From NCBI GenBank assembly GCA_965661105.1, contig CBFICR010000011.1, forward strand, positions 1 to 64,000: a stretch of DNA of 64,000 nucleotides. Direction: 5' to 3'. Below are positions 27,624 through 35,705 of this stretch, in pieces. The translations under genes were made by a program, and so were the position numbers. The notes under the pieces were generated by a model, which did not search any database, was not told where the DNA came from, and saw only the letters and a list, made by a program, of their open reading frames with translations. This stretch comes from Eutrophocola sp965661105 (lineage in GTDB: Bacteria > Pseudomonadota > Gammaproteobacteria > Pseudomonadales > Pseudohongiellaceae). Position 1 is the first letter of the stretch; every line of letters starts with the position of its first letter.

Positions 27624-29096
27624 GTGGAACGACCAAGTGTAGACGACTATTTTGGTGACTGGAAAGCACGAGAGGCTCTGGCCCAGGAAATGCTTCCAAT
27701 CATGGGCAAACTTGAAAATGAAAAGGGGGTGCAGATCTTCCTGTATGGCCGTACTCTGAATAACCGCTCGGTGGCTAATATCATGAAGTCTCACCGACGT
27801 GTGCGGGAAGTGGCTCGTAACGAACTTTCCGAGTTTGAAAGTAGCCTGGTGCTCAAAGCCCTGGCAAAACTTCCCCTGTGCCCTGCGCAGATCGACCTGG
27901 GGAAACTCACCGTCAGCTATATGGAAGCCCTTGAAAAAGACCCGGGTGTGGACATTGATGCACTGGTAGCCAGCGAACTTGGTCACCTGATTGGTATTGA
28001 TTACAAGCCGGTAAAGAAGCCTACTGACATCATTCTCTATGGATTTGGTCGAATCGGACGTCTAGTAACACGGCTTCTTATAGAGCAAACCGGCAATGGC
28101 CAGCTCATGCGCTTGCGAGCAATCGTCGTCAGGAAGGCTGGAGACGGCGATCTTGAAAAACGCGTGAACCTGCTGCGTAATGATACCGTGCATGGCACTT
28201 TTTCAGGCACGGTGCGCATTGACGAAGAAAATAACCGCATTATCGCCAACGGCAATGTAATTCAGATCATTTACGCCAATTCACCTGACTCAATTGATTA
28301 CACTGAATATGGCATTGAGGACGCGCTGGTTATCGATAACACCGGCATCTGGCGTGATGAAGAAGCCCTTGGACAGCATCTGAAGTCGAAAGGCGTTAGT
28401 AAGGTAATGCTAACCGCCCCGGGTAAGGGAAATCTTAAAAACATCGTGTTTGGCATTAATGACAACACTATTACTCCGGAAGACAAGATTATTTCCGCTG
28501 CCTCCTGTACTACCAATGCGATTGCGCCAGTACTAAAACAAATCAATGACAAGTACGGCATCGTCCACGGACATGTGGAAACTGTGCATGCCTATACCAA
28601 TGACCAGAACCTGATTGATAATTTTCATAAGGCTGACCGTCGTGGCCGCAGTGCGCCGCTGAACATGGTGCTGACTGAGACTGGCGCTGCAAAAGCCGTC
28701 TCCAAAGCCGTACCGGAACTGGAAGGCAAGCTGACTGGTAATGCTGTCAGGGTGCCGGTGGCGAACGTTTCAATCGCCATTTTGAACCTCACGCTGCTGA
28801 CCAAGTCCAGTGTCGAGGAAATCAATGAGTACCTGAGAAATTTCGCTCTCTACTCGCCACTGCAAAACCAGATTGGCTATACAGAATCACCGGATGCTGT
28901 TTCCAGTGACTTTATTGGCTCGCGCGAAGCCTGTACCGTTGATGCCACCGCCACCAAGGTGAATGGCAAAAACATGATTCTTTACCTGTGGTATGACAAT
29001 GAATATGGCTACAGTGCGCAGGTGGTCAGAATGGTCAATATGATGGCAGGCGTGAAGTTCCTGACTTATCCGGAAAATGTTTTCATGGCCTACTAG
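27624..29096 (+). CDS. gap: Glyceraldehyde-3-phosphate dehydrogenase, long form
   Basis: This NAD(P)-dependent GAPDH of glycolysis or gluconeogenesis interconverts glyceraldehyde-3-phosphate and 1,3-bisphosphoglycerate. It is the long variant: an extra N-terminal domain of about 135 residues (DYFGDWKAREALAQEMLPIMG, then YGRTLNNRSVANIMK) precedes the NAD-binding YGFGRIGR. The catalytic cysteine is Cys295 in AASCTTNAIAPV. The chosen start is GTG at 27624, with AGGA nine bases upstream, giving 490 residues. Pseudomonas has a like protein next to mfd. The function of the extra domain is unknown to me. It is divergent from mfd and 5' to apbE. Confidence 0.94.
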   Translation: MERPSVDDYFGDWKAREALAQEMLPIMGKLENEKGVQIFLYGRTLNNRSVANIMKSHRRVREVARNELSEFESSLVLKALAKLPLCPAQIDLGKLTVSYMEALEKDPGVDIDALVASELGHLIGIDYKPVKKPTDIILYGFGRIGRLVTRLLIEQTGNGQLMRLRAIVVRKAGDGDLEKRVNLLRNDTVHGTFSGTVRIDEENNRIIANGNVIQIIYANSPDSIDYTEYGIEDALVIDNTGIWRDEEALGQHLKSKGVSKVMLTAPGKGNLKNIVFGINDNTITPEDKIISAASCTTNAIAPVLKQINDKYGIVHGHVETVHAYTNDQNLIDNFHKADRRGRSAPLNMVLTETGAAKAVSKAVPELEGKLTGNAVRVPVANVSIAILNLTLLTKSSVEEINEYLRNFALYSPLQNQIGYTESPDAVSSDFIGSREACTVDATATKVNGKNMILYLWYDNEYGYSAQVVRMVNMMAGVKFLTYPENVFMAY

Positions 29097-29097
29097 A

Positions 29098-30168
29098 ATG
29101 AAACAAGCCGACAGTGTTGCCAGCAGGGGACAGTCGGCTTATTTCGTTGTTGTTTTTAGCTGTTTTTTTATTGCTGCGATAATTGTTGCGGCAAAATCAC
29201 CCGGTAATTCTCTACTGGTGCTCAATGGGTATACCATGGGCACCGGTTACCGCGTGCTCCTTCATACTTCATCCCTGGCTTCGCCTGACTCAAGACAGCT
29301 GGTGGAAACGGCTATCAATAAAAAGCTTCATAGTCTGGATAAGGAAATTTTTTCCACTTACGAGCCAACATCAGAGCTATCAGTTCTGAACCGCACACCT
29401 GTCGGCAAATCTCTCCGGGTCTCTGCCGATCTGGCCCATGTAATTGAATTTTCCAAGCTCATCCATGAAAAATCAGCAGGAGCATTTGATGTCAGCCTCA
29501 AACCTGTTGTTGATTTATGGGGTTTTGGCGCGACCAATACCGTCAGGGAAATACCAGGTCAGACTATGCTTGAGCAGGCACTGGCACAAATCGATATGAG
29601 TGCTGTTGACGTCGTCAGGAAAGACGATAATTTTGCTGTGACCCTGCATAAAGCCGTGACTATTGATTTATCCGCACTTGCCAAAGGCTATGCAGTAGAT
29701 CAACTGGCCTTGCTACTGGAATCCCTTGGTCATCAAAACTACCTTGTCGAAATAGGTGGAGAAGTGATCAGCAAGGGGCTCAGCCCGGATGGTAATTACT
29801 GGCGTGTTGGCATTGAGCGGCCGGTTCAGGATCAGCATGAACTGTTCCAGCAGATTACAGGAAGCTCTGCAAAGGTGGCGATTGCCTCATCAGGGAGCTA
29901 TCAGAATTATTTCCTTATTAATGGTTTGCGTTATTCCCACGCTATAAACCCGGCTACCGGTTGGCCCGTAAATCACAACCTGGTCTCTGTCACTGTTGTG
30001 GAGAGTTCTGCCATGGCTGCTGATGCCTGGGCAACGGCCTTGCTGATTCTTGGCACAGAAGAAGGCATGGGGCTGGCAAATGCTTTACAATTACCCGTGT
30101 TTTTTATCGTTGAAGACAAGACGGGATTTTCTGGTCTTCCTTCAGACGCGTTCAAAAGATATTTGTAA
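29098..30168 (+). CDS. apbE: FAD:protein FMN transferase (ApbE family)
   Basis: ApbE attaches FMN covalently to a threonine or serine of membrane flavoproteins such as Nqr or Rnf subunits. The 356-residue chain has an N-terminal hydrophobic anchor (about 18-38, YFVVVFSCFFIAAIIVAA), then NGYTMGTGYRV. Later landmarks are DLSALAKGYAVDQLA, IGGEVISKG, SHAINPATGWPV and ADAWATALLILG. The acidic and HAI..P.TG metal/FAD motifs are intact. No convincing lipobox is seen, unlike many ApbE lipoproteins. An ATG one base after the gap stop is favoured (29098); 29077 would overlap gap. No Nqr or Rnf genes lie in the window, so the target is elsewhere or different. Confidence 0.9.
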   Translation: MKQADSVASRGQSAYFVVVFSCFFIAAIIVAAKSPGNSLLVLNGYTMGTGYRVLLHTSSLASPDSRQLVETAINKKLHSLDKEIFSTYEPTSELSVLNRTPVGKSLRVSADLAHVIEFSKLIHEKSAGAFDVSLKPVVDLWGFGATNTVREIPGQTMLEQALAQIDMSAVDVVRKDDNFAVTLHKAVTIDLSALAKGYAVDQLALLLESLGHQNYLVEIGGEVISKGLSPDGNYWRVGIERPVQDQHELFQQITGSSAKVAIASSGSYQNYFLINGLRYSHAINPATGWPVNHNLVSVTVVESSAMAADAWATALLILGTEEGMGLANALQLPVFFIVEDKTGFSGLPSDAFKRYL

Positions 30169-30216
30169 ACTACTTAAAGGCTCCCAAGCATTATTCAAAG
30201 GGTATTTAATTCAACT

Positions 30217-31656
30217 ATGGCCAAGGCAAAAAAGACAACAGCAAAAAAAGCACGAAAATCACAAAAACCACAAACCAAGTTTGATCTTCTGGTCATTGGT
30301 AGTGGTCCTGCCGGCGAAGCTGCCGCAATGAACGCAGCCAAAGCCGGCAAAAAAGTTGCCATGATAAGTGATGATGCCCGGCCTGGAGGAAACTGTACCT
30401 TCCTTGGAACGATTCCTTCAAAAGCTATTCGTTATTCTGTAAAGCAGGTTATTCACTTTCAGAGCAATCCTCTCCTGCGCGCCCTGGGCGATATGAAGAA
30501 ACTGACTTTCGAACAGGCTCTTGCCCATGCCGAGCGGGTGATGAGTGAACAAAGTCAATCCAGGCTGGATGCCTATCAGCGCAATAATGTCCCTATATTT
30601 GCCGGGGTAGCGAGTTTTCTGAATGAACGGCAGGTAGAGCTGGTGGAAGGCAAAAGCAAAACCCGGCTTGAAGCAGATAATTTCATAATAGCGACGGGTT
30701 CAAGACCCTATCGTCCTGCTGAAGTAGATTTTACCCATCCGCTGGTGTTTGACAGTGACACTATTCTTCAGTTGAAAAGCACCCCGAAGAAAATCACTAT
30801 TATTGGCGCTGGTGTGATTGGCTGTGAATATGCCTCTATTTTTGGTGGCATGAAAATAAAAGTAGAGCTAATTAATCCCGCCGAGTCATTACTGTCCTAC
30901 CTGGATACTGAAATAAGTGATGCATTGAGCTACCACTTGCAGAACATGGGTGTTCGCTGCCGCCACCAGGAACACTTTCAGAAGCTTGAATACCATGATG
31001 ACCATGTGGTGACTTACCTGGAATCCGGAAAGAAAATAAAAAGTGATATTTTGCTGTGGGCAAATGGGCGTACGGGTAACACCGATCGCCTGAATCTTGC
31101 TGCCATTGGCCTTGAAGCAGACGGTCGCGGCAGACTTGAGGTGAACAATAAATATCAGACGGCAGTAAACAATGTCTATGCAGCGGGTGATGTGATTGGC
31201 TGGCCATCTCTGGCCAGTTCTTCCTATGATCAGGGCAGGGCAGCCTCAAATGCCATTATAGACCCCGATGAATTTCACTATGTTAAGGACGTCGCTACCG
31301 GCATCTATACCATCCCTGAAATCAGTACTGTAGGTTATACCGAGCAGGAACTGACCAGGAAAAAAATTCCCTATGAGGTTGGCAAGGCGTTTTTCCGGAA
31401 TATTGCCCGCGCCCAGATTACCGGTGACGAAGTAGGCATGCTGAAAATCATTTTCCATTTCGACACACTGGAGATCCTTGGTATCCATTGTTTTGGCGAC
31501 CAGGCGTCAGAGATTGTGCATATTGGTCAGGCCATCATGAACCAGCGTGGCAAGGCCAACACACTGAAGTATTTTATAAACACGACCTTTAACTATCCGA
31601 CCATGGCAGAGGCCTACAAGGTGGCGGCTCTGAACGGAATTAACAGGTTATTTTAA
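30217..31656 (+). CDS. sthA: Soluble pyridine nucleotide transhydrogenase
   Basis: SthA is an FAD enzyme that moves hydride between NADPH and NAD, balancing the two pools. GSGPAG at 28-33 binds FAD, GAGVIGCEYASIF binds NAD(P), and YAAGDVIGWPSLASSSYDQGR is the second FAD motif. At the place where related disulfide reductases have C-x4-C, this protein has Cys60 and Thr65 (GGNCTFLGTIPSK), which is typical of SthA and excludes a redox disulfide. An N-terminal tail of about 20 residues (MAKAKKTTAKKARKSQKPQT) is unusually lysine-rich, making 479 residues against about 466. No other start gives a shorter full domain. It lies near gap and nuo, consistent with cofactor balance. Confidence 0.93.
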   Translation: MAKAKKTTAKKARKSQKPQTKFDLLVIGSGPAGEAAAMNAAKAGKKVAMISDDARPGGNCTFLGTIPSKAIRYSVKQVIHFQSNPLLRALGDMKKLTFEQALAHAERVMSEQSQSRLDAYQRNNVPIFAGVASFLNERQVELVEGKSKTRLEADNFIIATGSRPYRPAEVDFTHPLVFDSDTILQLKSTPKKITIIGAGVIGCEYASIFGGMKIKVELINPAESLLSYLDTEISDALSYHLQNMGVRCRHQEHFQKLEYHDDHVVTYLESGKKIKSDILLWANGRTGNTDRLNLAAIGLEADGRGRLEVNNKYQTAVNNVYAAGDVIGWPSLASSSYDQGRAASNAIIDPDEFHYVKDVATGIYTIPEISTVGYTEQELTRKKIPYEVGKAFFRNIARAQITGDEVGMLKIIFHFDTLEILGIHCFGDQASEIVHIGQAIMNQRGKANTLKYFINTTFNYPTMAEAYKVAALNGINRLF

Positions 31657-32041
31657 ACAATCGGGGCTGACTGTTCATATAAGGATATCAAAAGCCCCGC
31701 AGGCCTTGATTCCTTTGGTCATTTTCCATAAAAAAACTTGATCGAAAACATCTGAAAGTGTAAATTGTCACCCCGCTTAATGCAGTGAAATATCCCAAAC
31801 TTTTAATCTTTTTTTAAGTCTGATTTCCTGCCCACAAATAACGTTTATTAGTATAGTTTGCAGTGGACTGATGGTGCTGGTCAGTCAAATTTTTCCAGAA
31901 AACATTGAAGAAACTGGTAGTGACCTGGTCGCGTAGAACAGGTTCAGGTGTTAAGTGCAGTTTAAAGTCAGGCACCTGATACTTCAGACAGAATTTAGAA
32001 GATAAAAGTCAAAAAGCTAAAAATATATAAGGTTGGCAAGC
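31657..32041 (+). other. 385-base intergenic region and nuo leader
   Basis: No gene is seen. Near the sthA stop, CGGGGCT (31662-31668) and AGCCCCG (31693-31699) form a stem with a 24-base loop, perhaps a weak terminator. A -10-like TATAGT (31852-31857) suggests a nuo start point near 31864 and a leader of about 178 bases holding three inverted repeats (31866-31886, 31923-31943, 31945-31978). Confidence 0.55.
31866..31978 (+). promoter_or_regulatory. Candidate structured 5' leader of the nuo operon
   Basis: Three inverted repeats are visible. GACTGA/TCAGTC (31866-31871, 31881-31886) is followed by AAATTTTT. ACCTG/CAGGT lies at 31923-31927 and 31939-31943, and CAGGTG/CACCTG at 31945-31950 and 31973-31978. 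The CAGGT elements of the last two could swap partners. A regulatory role is inference only. Confidence 0.3.
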
Positions 32042-32500
32042 TTGAATATTGATCTTTTTCCCCTGATTGTTTACGGCGTAATCGTTGTCGGTCTTATTGC
32101 AGGCTTTCTCGTTTTGTCTGCGTTTCTTGGACAAAAACGGACCGATCATGCGACTGCCGATGTCTATGAATCCGGTGTTTTGCCAACCGGTTCGCCCAAT
32201 ATCAAGATTTCTGTTCCTTTCTACCTGACCGCCATACTCTTCATCATTTTCGATCTTGAAGTGGTATTTCTGTTTGCCTGGGCGATTTCCATTCGTGAAG
32301 CAGGCTGGGTCGGATTTATTGAAATTTTCATCTTTATTGGCATCCTCATCGCCGGCTTGATTTACCTGTGGCGCAGCGGTGCCCTTGAGTGGCGTACCCG
32401 TCGCCAGATTGATGACAGAGCTCATCTTGTTGGAGAGGGGGGTGTTGTTAATGTCGGCAAGGCCGCAACAGCGACTGAAGAAACTGGAGAGCATAAATGA
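32042..32500 (+). CDS. nuoA: NADH-quinone oxidoreductase subunit A
   Basis: NuoA is a small membrane subunit of complex I with three helices, lining the quinone-proton connection with NuoH and NuoJ. FPLIVYGVIVVGLIAGFLVLS is helix 1; DVYESGVLPTGSPNIKISVPFYL is the long conserved loop, and IIFDLEVVFLFAWA is helix 2. The start is taken as TTG at 32042, because AAGG at 32029-32032 is nine bases upstream. The TTG at 32033 would have no spacer. It gives 153 residues, with a longer tail than E. coli's 147. It overlaps nuoB by four bases (ATGA). Confidence 0.94.
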   Translation: MNIDLFPLIVYGVIVVGLIAGFLVLSAFLGQKRTDHATADVYESGVLPTGSPNIKISVPFYLTAILFIIFDLEVVFLFAWAISIREAGWVGFIEIFIFIGILIAGLIYLWRSGALEWRTRRQIDDRAHLVGEGGVVNVGKAATATEETGEHK

Positions 32501-33192
32501 GCTGGGAATTAGTCCGACCAGAGGATGCATCCGATCCGCGCCCGGGAATGGAGCAGTTTGATGATTACATTCGCAAGAATGTAATTATGACCAGGCTTGA
32601 AGATATGCTGGCCTGGTCTCGAAAGAATTCACTCTGGCCTTTCAACTTTGGCCTTTCCTGTTGTTATGTGGAAGCCGCAACAGCTATTTCCAGCCGCCAC
32701 GATATTGCCCGTTTTGGCGCAGAAGTGTTTCGTGCCACTCCTCGACAGGCCGACATGATTATTATTGCCGGTACGGTTTTCCGCAAAATGGCGCCGGTTG
32801 TACAACGTCTCTATGAACAGATGATGGAGCCACGCTGGGTGATTTGCATGGGTTCGTGCGCTAATTCCGGTGGCATGTACGACATCTATTCCGTTGTTCA
32901 GGGTGTCGACAAGTTCCTGCCGGTCGATGTTTATGTCTCAGGTTGCCCGCCACGTCCGGAAGCCTTGCTGCAGGGACTCACGTTGTTGCAGGATTCCATC
33001 GGCAAGAAACGACGTCCGGTAAGCTGGGTTATTAATGACCAGGGCATCTATGAGCGTGAAAAAGTTGAAATACAGCGTGAGGCCAGACTGAAAGATCGCA
33101 TCAGTGCCACCGAGCTGGTAAGCCCTGATGAAGTAGGCCCAGGCTATTTTGATGTGGTTTCCGGCAAGAAGGGGCCGCGGGATCAGTCATAA
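32497..33192 (+). CDS. nuoB: NADH-quinone oxidoreductase subunit B
   Basis: NuoB holds cluster N2, the last Fe-S cluster before quinone, at the peripheral-membrane junction. The ligand set is Cys55 and Cys56 (LSCCYVEA), Cys121 (MGSCANSGG) and Cys150 (VSGCPPRPEALL). The fused tandem cysteines are the complex I hallmark. At 231 residues it has a C-terminal extension (from about 185) that contains charged repeats. The start overlaps the nuoA stop by four bases. A 111-base gap separates it from nuoCD, longer than other junctions in the operon. Confidence 0.97.
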   Translation: MSWELVRPEDASDPRPGMEQFDDYIRKNVIMTRLEDMLAWSRKNSLWPFNFGLSCCYVEAATAISSRHDIARFGAEVFRATPRQADMIIIAGTVFRKMAPVVQRLYEQMMEPRWVICMGSCANSGGMYDIYSVVQGVDKFLPVDVYVSGCPPRPEALLQGLTLLQDSIGKKRRPVSWVINDQGIYEREKVEIQREARLKDRISATELVSPDEVGPGYFDVVSGKKGPRDQS

Positions 33193-33303
33193 GACTGATT
33201 CATGCTACTTAACAGGAGTGAATTAATTCCAACAGGGTATTAATTCCGCAAAAGCAAATTATTAATAGACAGGTACCCGGTTCCAACAGGCTACCTGCAT
33301 ATA

Positions 33304-35100
33304 ATGAGAAAGCACTTGAGTAACGTAAGCGAACAAGCATCACAACAATCACAAGCCCAGATGCCGGCAGTTATCAGCGCGCTTTACCAGAAGTTTGGCG
33401 AGTCATCCTTTGTTCGCCAGCATACGGCAGAAGGGATGCCAACACTCTGGCTGGGTCGGGATAAATTACTGGAAGTCCTGCGCTATCTGAAAGAAGACTA
33501 CTCACCACGTTTTGAGATGTTACTGGATGTGACGGGTATTGATGAGCGCGCCCGTGTTAACAGGGACGGCCAACCTGACAGTGCGTTTACCGTGGTATAT
33601 CACCTGATTTCCTTTTCCGGCAACTGCGATATCAGGCTGAAAGTCGCTCTTGCAGAAAATGACCAGAATATCCCAACCATCATTTCTCTCTGGCCTGCCG
33701 CTAACTGGCACGAACGCGAAATGTGGGACATGTTCGGCATCAATGTCACCGGACATCCCAACCTTTCCCGTATCTATTGCCCGCCAACCTGGGTAGGCCA
33801 TCCGCTGCGCAAGGATCATCCGGCCAGAGCCACGGAAATGGATCCCTATACCATGAGCGACGTGATCCAGGATCGTGAGCAGGAAGCCCTGCGCTTCAAG
33901 CCCGAAGAATGGGGCATGACCCGCGGCACAGATACTTCAGAGTACATGTTTCTCAACTTTGGTCCGAACCATCCCGCAGCCCACGGTGTTATTCGTTTTG
34001 CTCTGCAGCTGGATGGTGAATATGTCATTGATTGCGTCCCTGATGTGGGTTATCACCATCGCGGCGCTGAAAAAATGGGTGAACGCCAAAGCTGGCATAC
34101 CTATATTCCCTATACCGACAGGATCGATTACCTGGGCGGTGTAATGAACAATCTGCCTTACGTTATGGCTGTTGAGAAAATGGCTGGCATCCAGGTGCCT
34201 GAACGGGTCAAGGTGATCCGGGTAATGCTGGCAGAATTTTTCCGTATCTGCAGTCACCTGCTGTTTTATGGCACATGGGCGGTTGACCTGGGACAGTTGT
34301 CCCCCCTGTTTTACTGTTTCGTCGACCGTGAAAAAGCCTTCAACATTATTGAGTCGATTACCGGCGGGCGTATGCACCCCAGCTGGTTCCGTATTGGCGG
34401 TGTTGCACAGGACCTGCCCCATGGCTGGGACAAACTGATCAAGGAGTTTGTGGATTATTTTCCTGCCCGTCTGGCCGAATACGACAAGATGATTATGGCC
34501 AACACTACGATACGCCAGCGAACCCGAGGTGTAGGCGCCATGAATACCCAGGATGCTTTTGACTGGGGTATGACAGGTCCGGCACTGCGAGCCACAGGTT
34601 TTGAATGGGATTACCGCAAGAATCGTCCCTATAGTGGCTATGAGAACTTCGAATTTGAGGTTCCCATTGCCGTCAACGGAGACTGTTATGATCGTGCAGC
34701 AGTCCGTGTTGAAGAAATGCGCCAGAGCTGTCGCATCATCAAGCAGTGCCTGGAGAATATGCCGGAAGGTCCCTATAAATCCGATCATCCGCTGACGACT
34801 CCGCCGATCAAGGAAAAAAGCAAGCTGCATATTGAAACCCTGATTGACCACTTCCTGAGTGTCAGCTGGGGACCAATTATGGACCCAACCGAAGTATCAA
34901 TGACTATTGAGGCAACCAAGGGTCTCAATATGTATTACCTGATCAATGATGGAGGCAGTGGTTCCTATCGCACACGTATACGTACGCCGTCTTTCATCCA
35001 TATTCAGGCCATTCCTTTTCTGAGTCGCGGACTGATGCTGGCAGACTTTACTGCAGTCGTTGCCACCACTGACTTTGTCATGGCGGATGTGGATAAATAA
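33304..35100 (+). CDS. nuoC: NADH-quinone oxidoreductase fused subunit C/D
   Basis: This is the fused NuoCD subunit typical of gammaproteobacteria. The NuoC part (about residues 15-190) ends with IYCPPTWVGHPLRKDHPAR. The NuoD part starts near residue 205 with MFLNFGPNHPAAHGVIR, where His and Tyr help form the quinone site. Other landmarks are YHHRGAEKM and GAMNTQDAFDWGMTGPALRA. The C terminus (FVMADVDK) matches NuoD. At 598 residues the length equals E. coli. The ATG at 33304 has no strong ribosome site, and a TTG at 33316 is possible. It carries no Fe-S cluster itself. Confidence 0.96.
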   Translation: MRKHLSNVSEQASQQSQAQMPAVISALYQKFGESSFVRQHTAEGMPTLWLGRDKLLEVLRYLKEDYSPRFEMLLDVTGIDERARVNRDGQPDSAFTVVYHLISFSGNCDIRLKVALAENDQNIPTIISLWPAANWHEREMWDMFGINVTGHPNLSRIYCPPTWVGHPLRKDHPARATEMDPYTMSDVIQDREQEALRFKPEEWGMTRGTDTSEYMFLNFGPNHPAAHGVIRFALQLDGEYVIDCVPDVGYHHRGAEKMGERQSWHTYIPYTDRIDYLGGVMNNLPYVMAVEKMAGIQVPERVKVIRVMLAEFFRICSHLLFYGTWAVDLGQLSPLFYCFVDREKAFNIIESITGGRMHPSWFRIGGVAQDLPHGWDKLIKEFVDYFPARLAEYDKMIMANTTIRQRTRGVGAMNTQDAFDWGMTGPALRATGFEWDYRKNRPYSGYENFEFEVPIAVNGDCYDRAAVRVEEMRQSCRIIKQCLENMPEGPYKSDHPLTTPPIKEKSKLHIETLIDHFLSVSWGPIMDPTEVSMTIEATKGLNMYYLINDGGSGSYRTRIRTPSFIHIQAIPFLSRGLMLADFTAVVATTDFVMADVDK

Positions 35101-35166
35101 GAATCGACAAGATCAGGCAAAAACGATCAAGAGCAAGAGATAGAAGCAAGAGAAATTAAAGAATCA

Positions 35167-35697
35167 ATGAATAATCTAATAGCCTCAACAGCGATCAAGG
35201 CAAGACAGCTGACCGAAGAAGAGATACATGAGATCGAGCATGAAAAGACTCATTATCCCTACACTCAGGCAGTTGGCCTCGAAGCACTGAAAATAGTCCA
35301 GAAATACCAGGGCTGGGTATCCGACGAGAGCCTGCTGGCAGTTTCGGAGTACCTGGATATTGCACCCGATGAGCTGGAAGGTGTTGCTACTTTCTTTAAT
35401 ATGATTTTCAGACGTCCGGTCGGCAAGAATGTCATTTTATTGTGTGACAGTGTGGCCTGCTGGATGCTTGGTTGCGATAACCTGAAAGAGCATATCAGTA
35501 ATACCCTTGGTATCGACTATGGTGAAACCACCAAGGACGGGCTTTTTACCCTGATTCCGGTTCCCTGTCTGGGGGCATGCGATAAGGCACCGGTGATGAT
35601 GGTAGGGCGGGAAACCTATACGCACCTGTCTACTAACAAGATTGACCAGATCATTGCCCACATCCGCGATGAATCACCGGTGGAGCTGGATAACTGA
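35167..35697 (+). CDS. nuoE: NADH-quinone oxidoreductase subunit E
   Basis: NuoE is a subunit of the NADH-dehydrogenase arm that carries the [2Fe-2S] cluster N1a. The ligands are Cys93 and Cys98 (LLCDSVACWM) with Cys134 and Cys138 (PVPCLGACDKAP), the C-x4-C ... C-x3-C pattern of thioredoxin-like ferredoxins. At 176 residues it is close to E. coli's 166. The N-terminal helical bundle (LTEEEIHEIEHEKTHYP) is conserved. It lies eight bases before nuoF, with which it forms the NADH-binding module. Confidence 0.97.
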   Translation: MNNLIASTAIKARQLTEEEIHEIEHEKTHYPYTQAVGLEALKIVQKYQGWVSDESLLAVSEYLDIAPDELEGVATFFNMIFRRPVGKNVILLCDSVACWMLGCDNLKEHISNTLGIDYGETTKDGLFTLIPVPCLGACDKAPVMMVGRETYTHLSTNKIDQIIAHIRDESPVELDN

Positions 35698-35705
35698 GTA
35701 GCACT

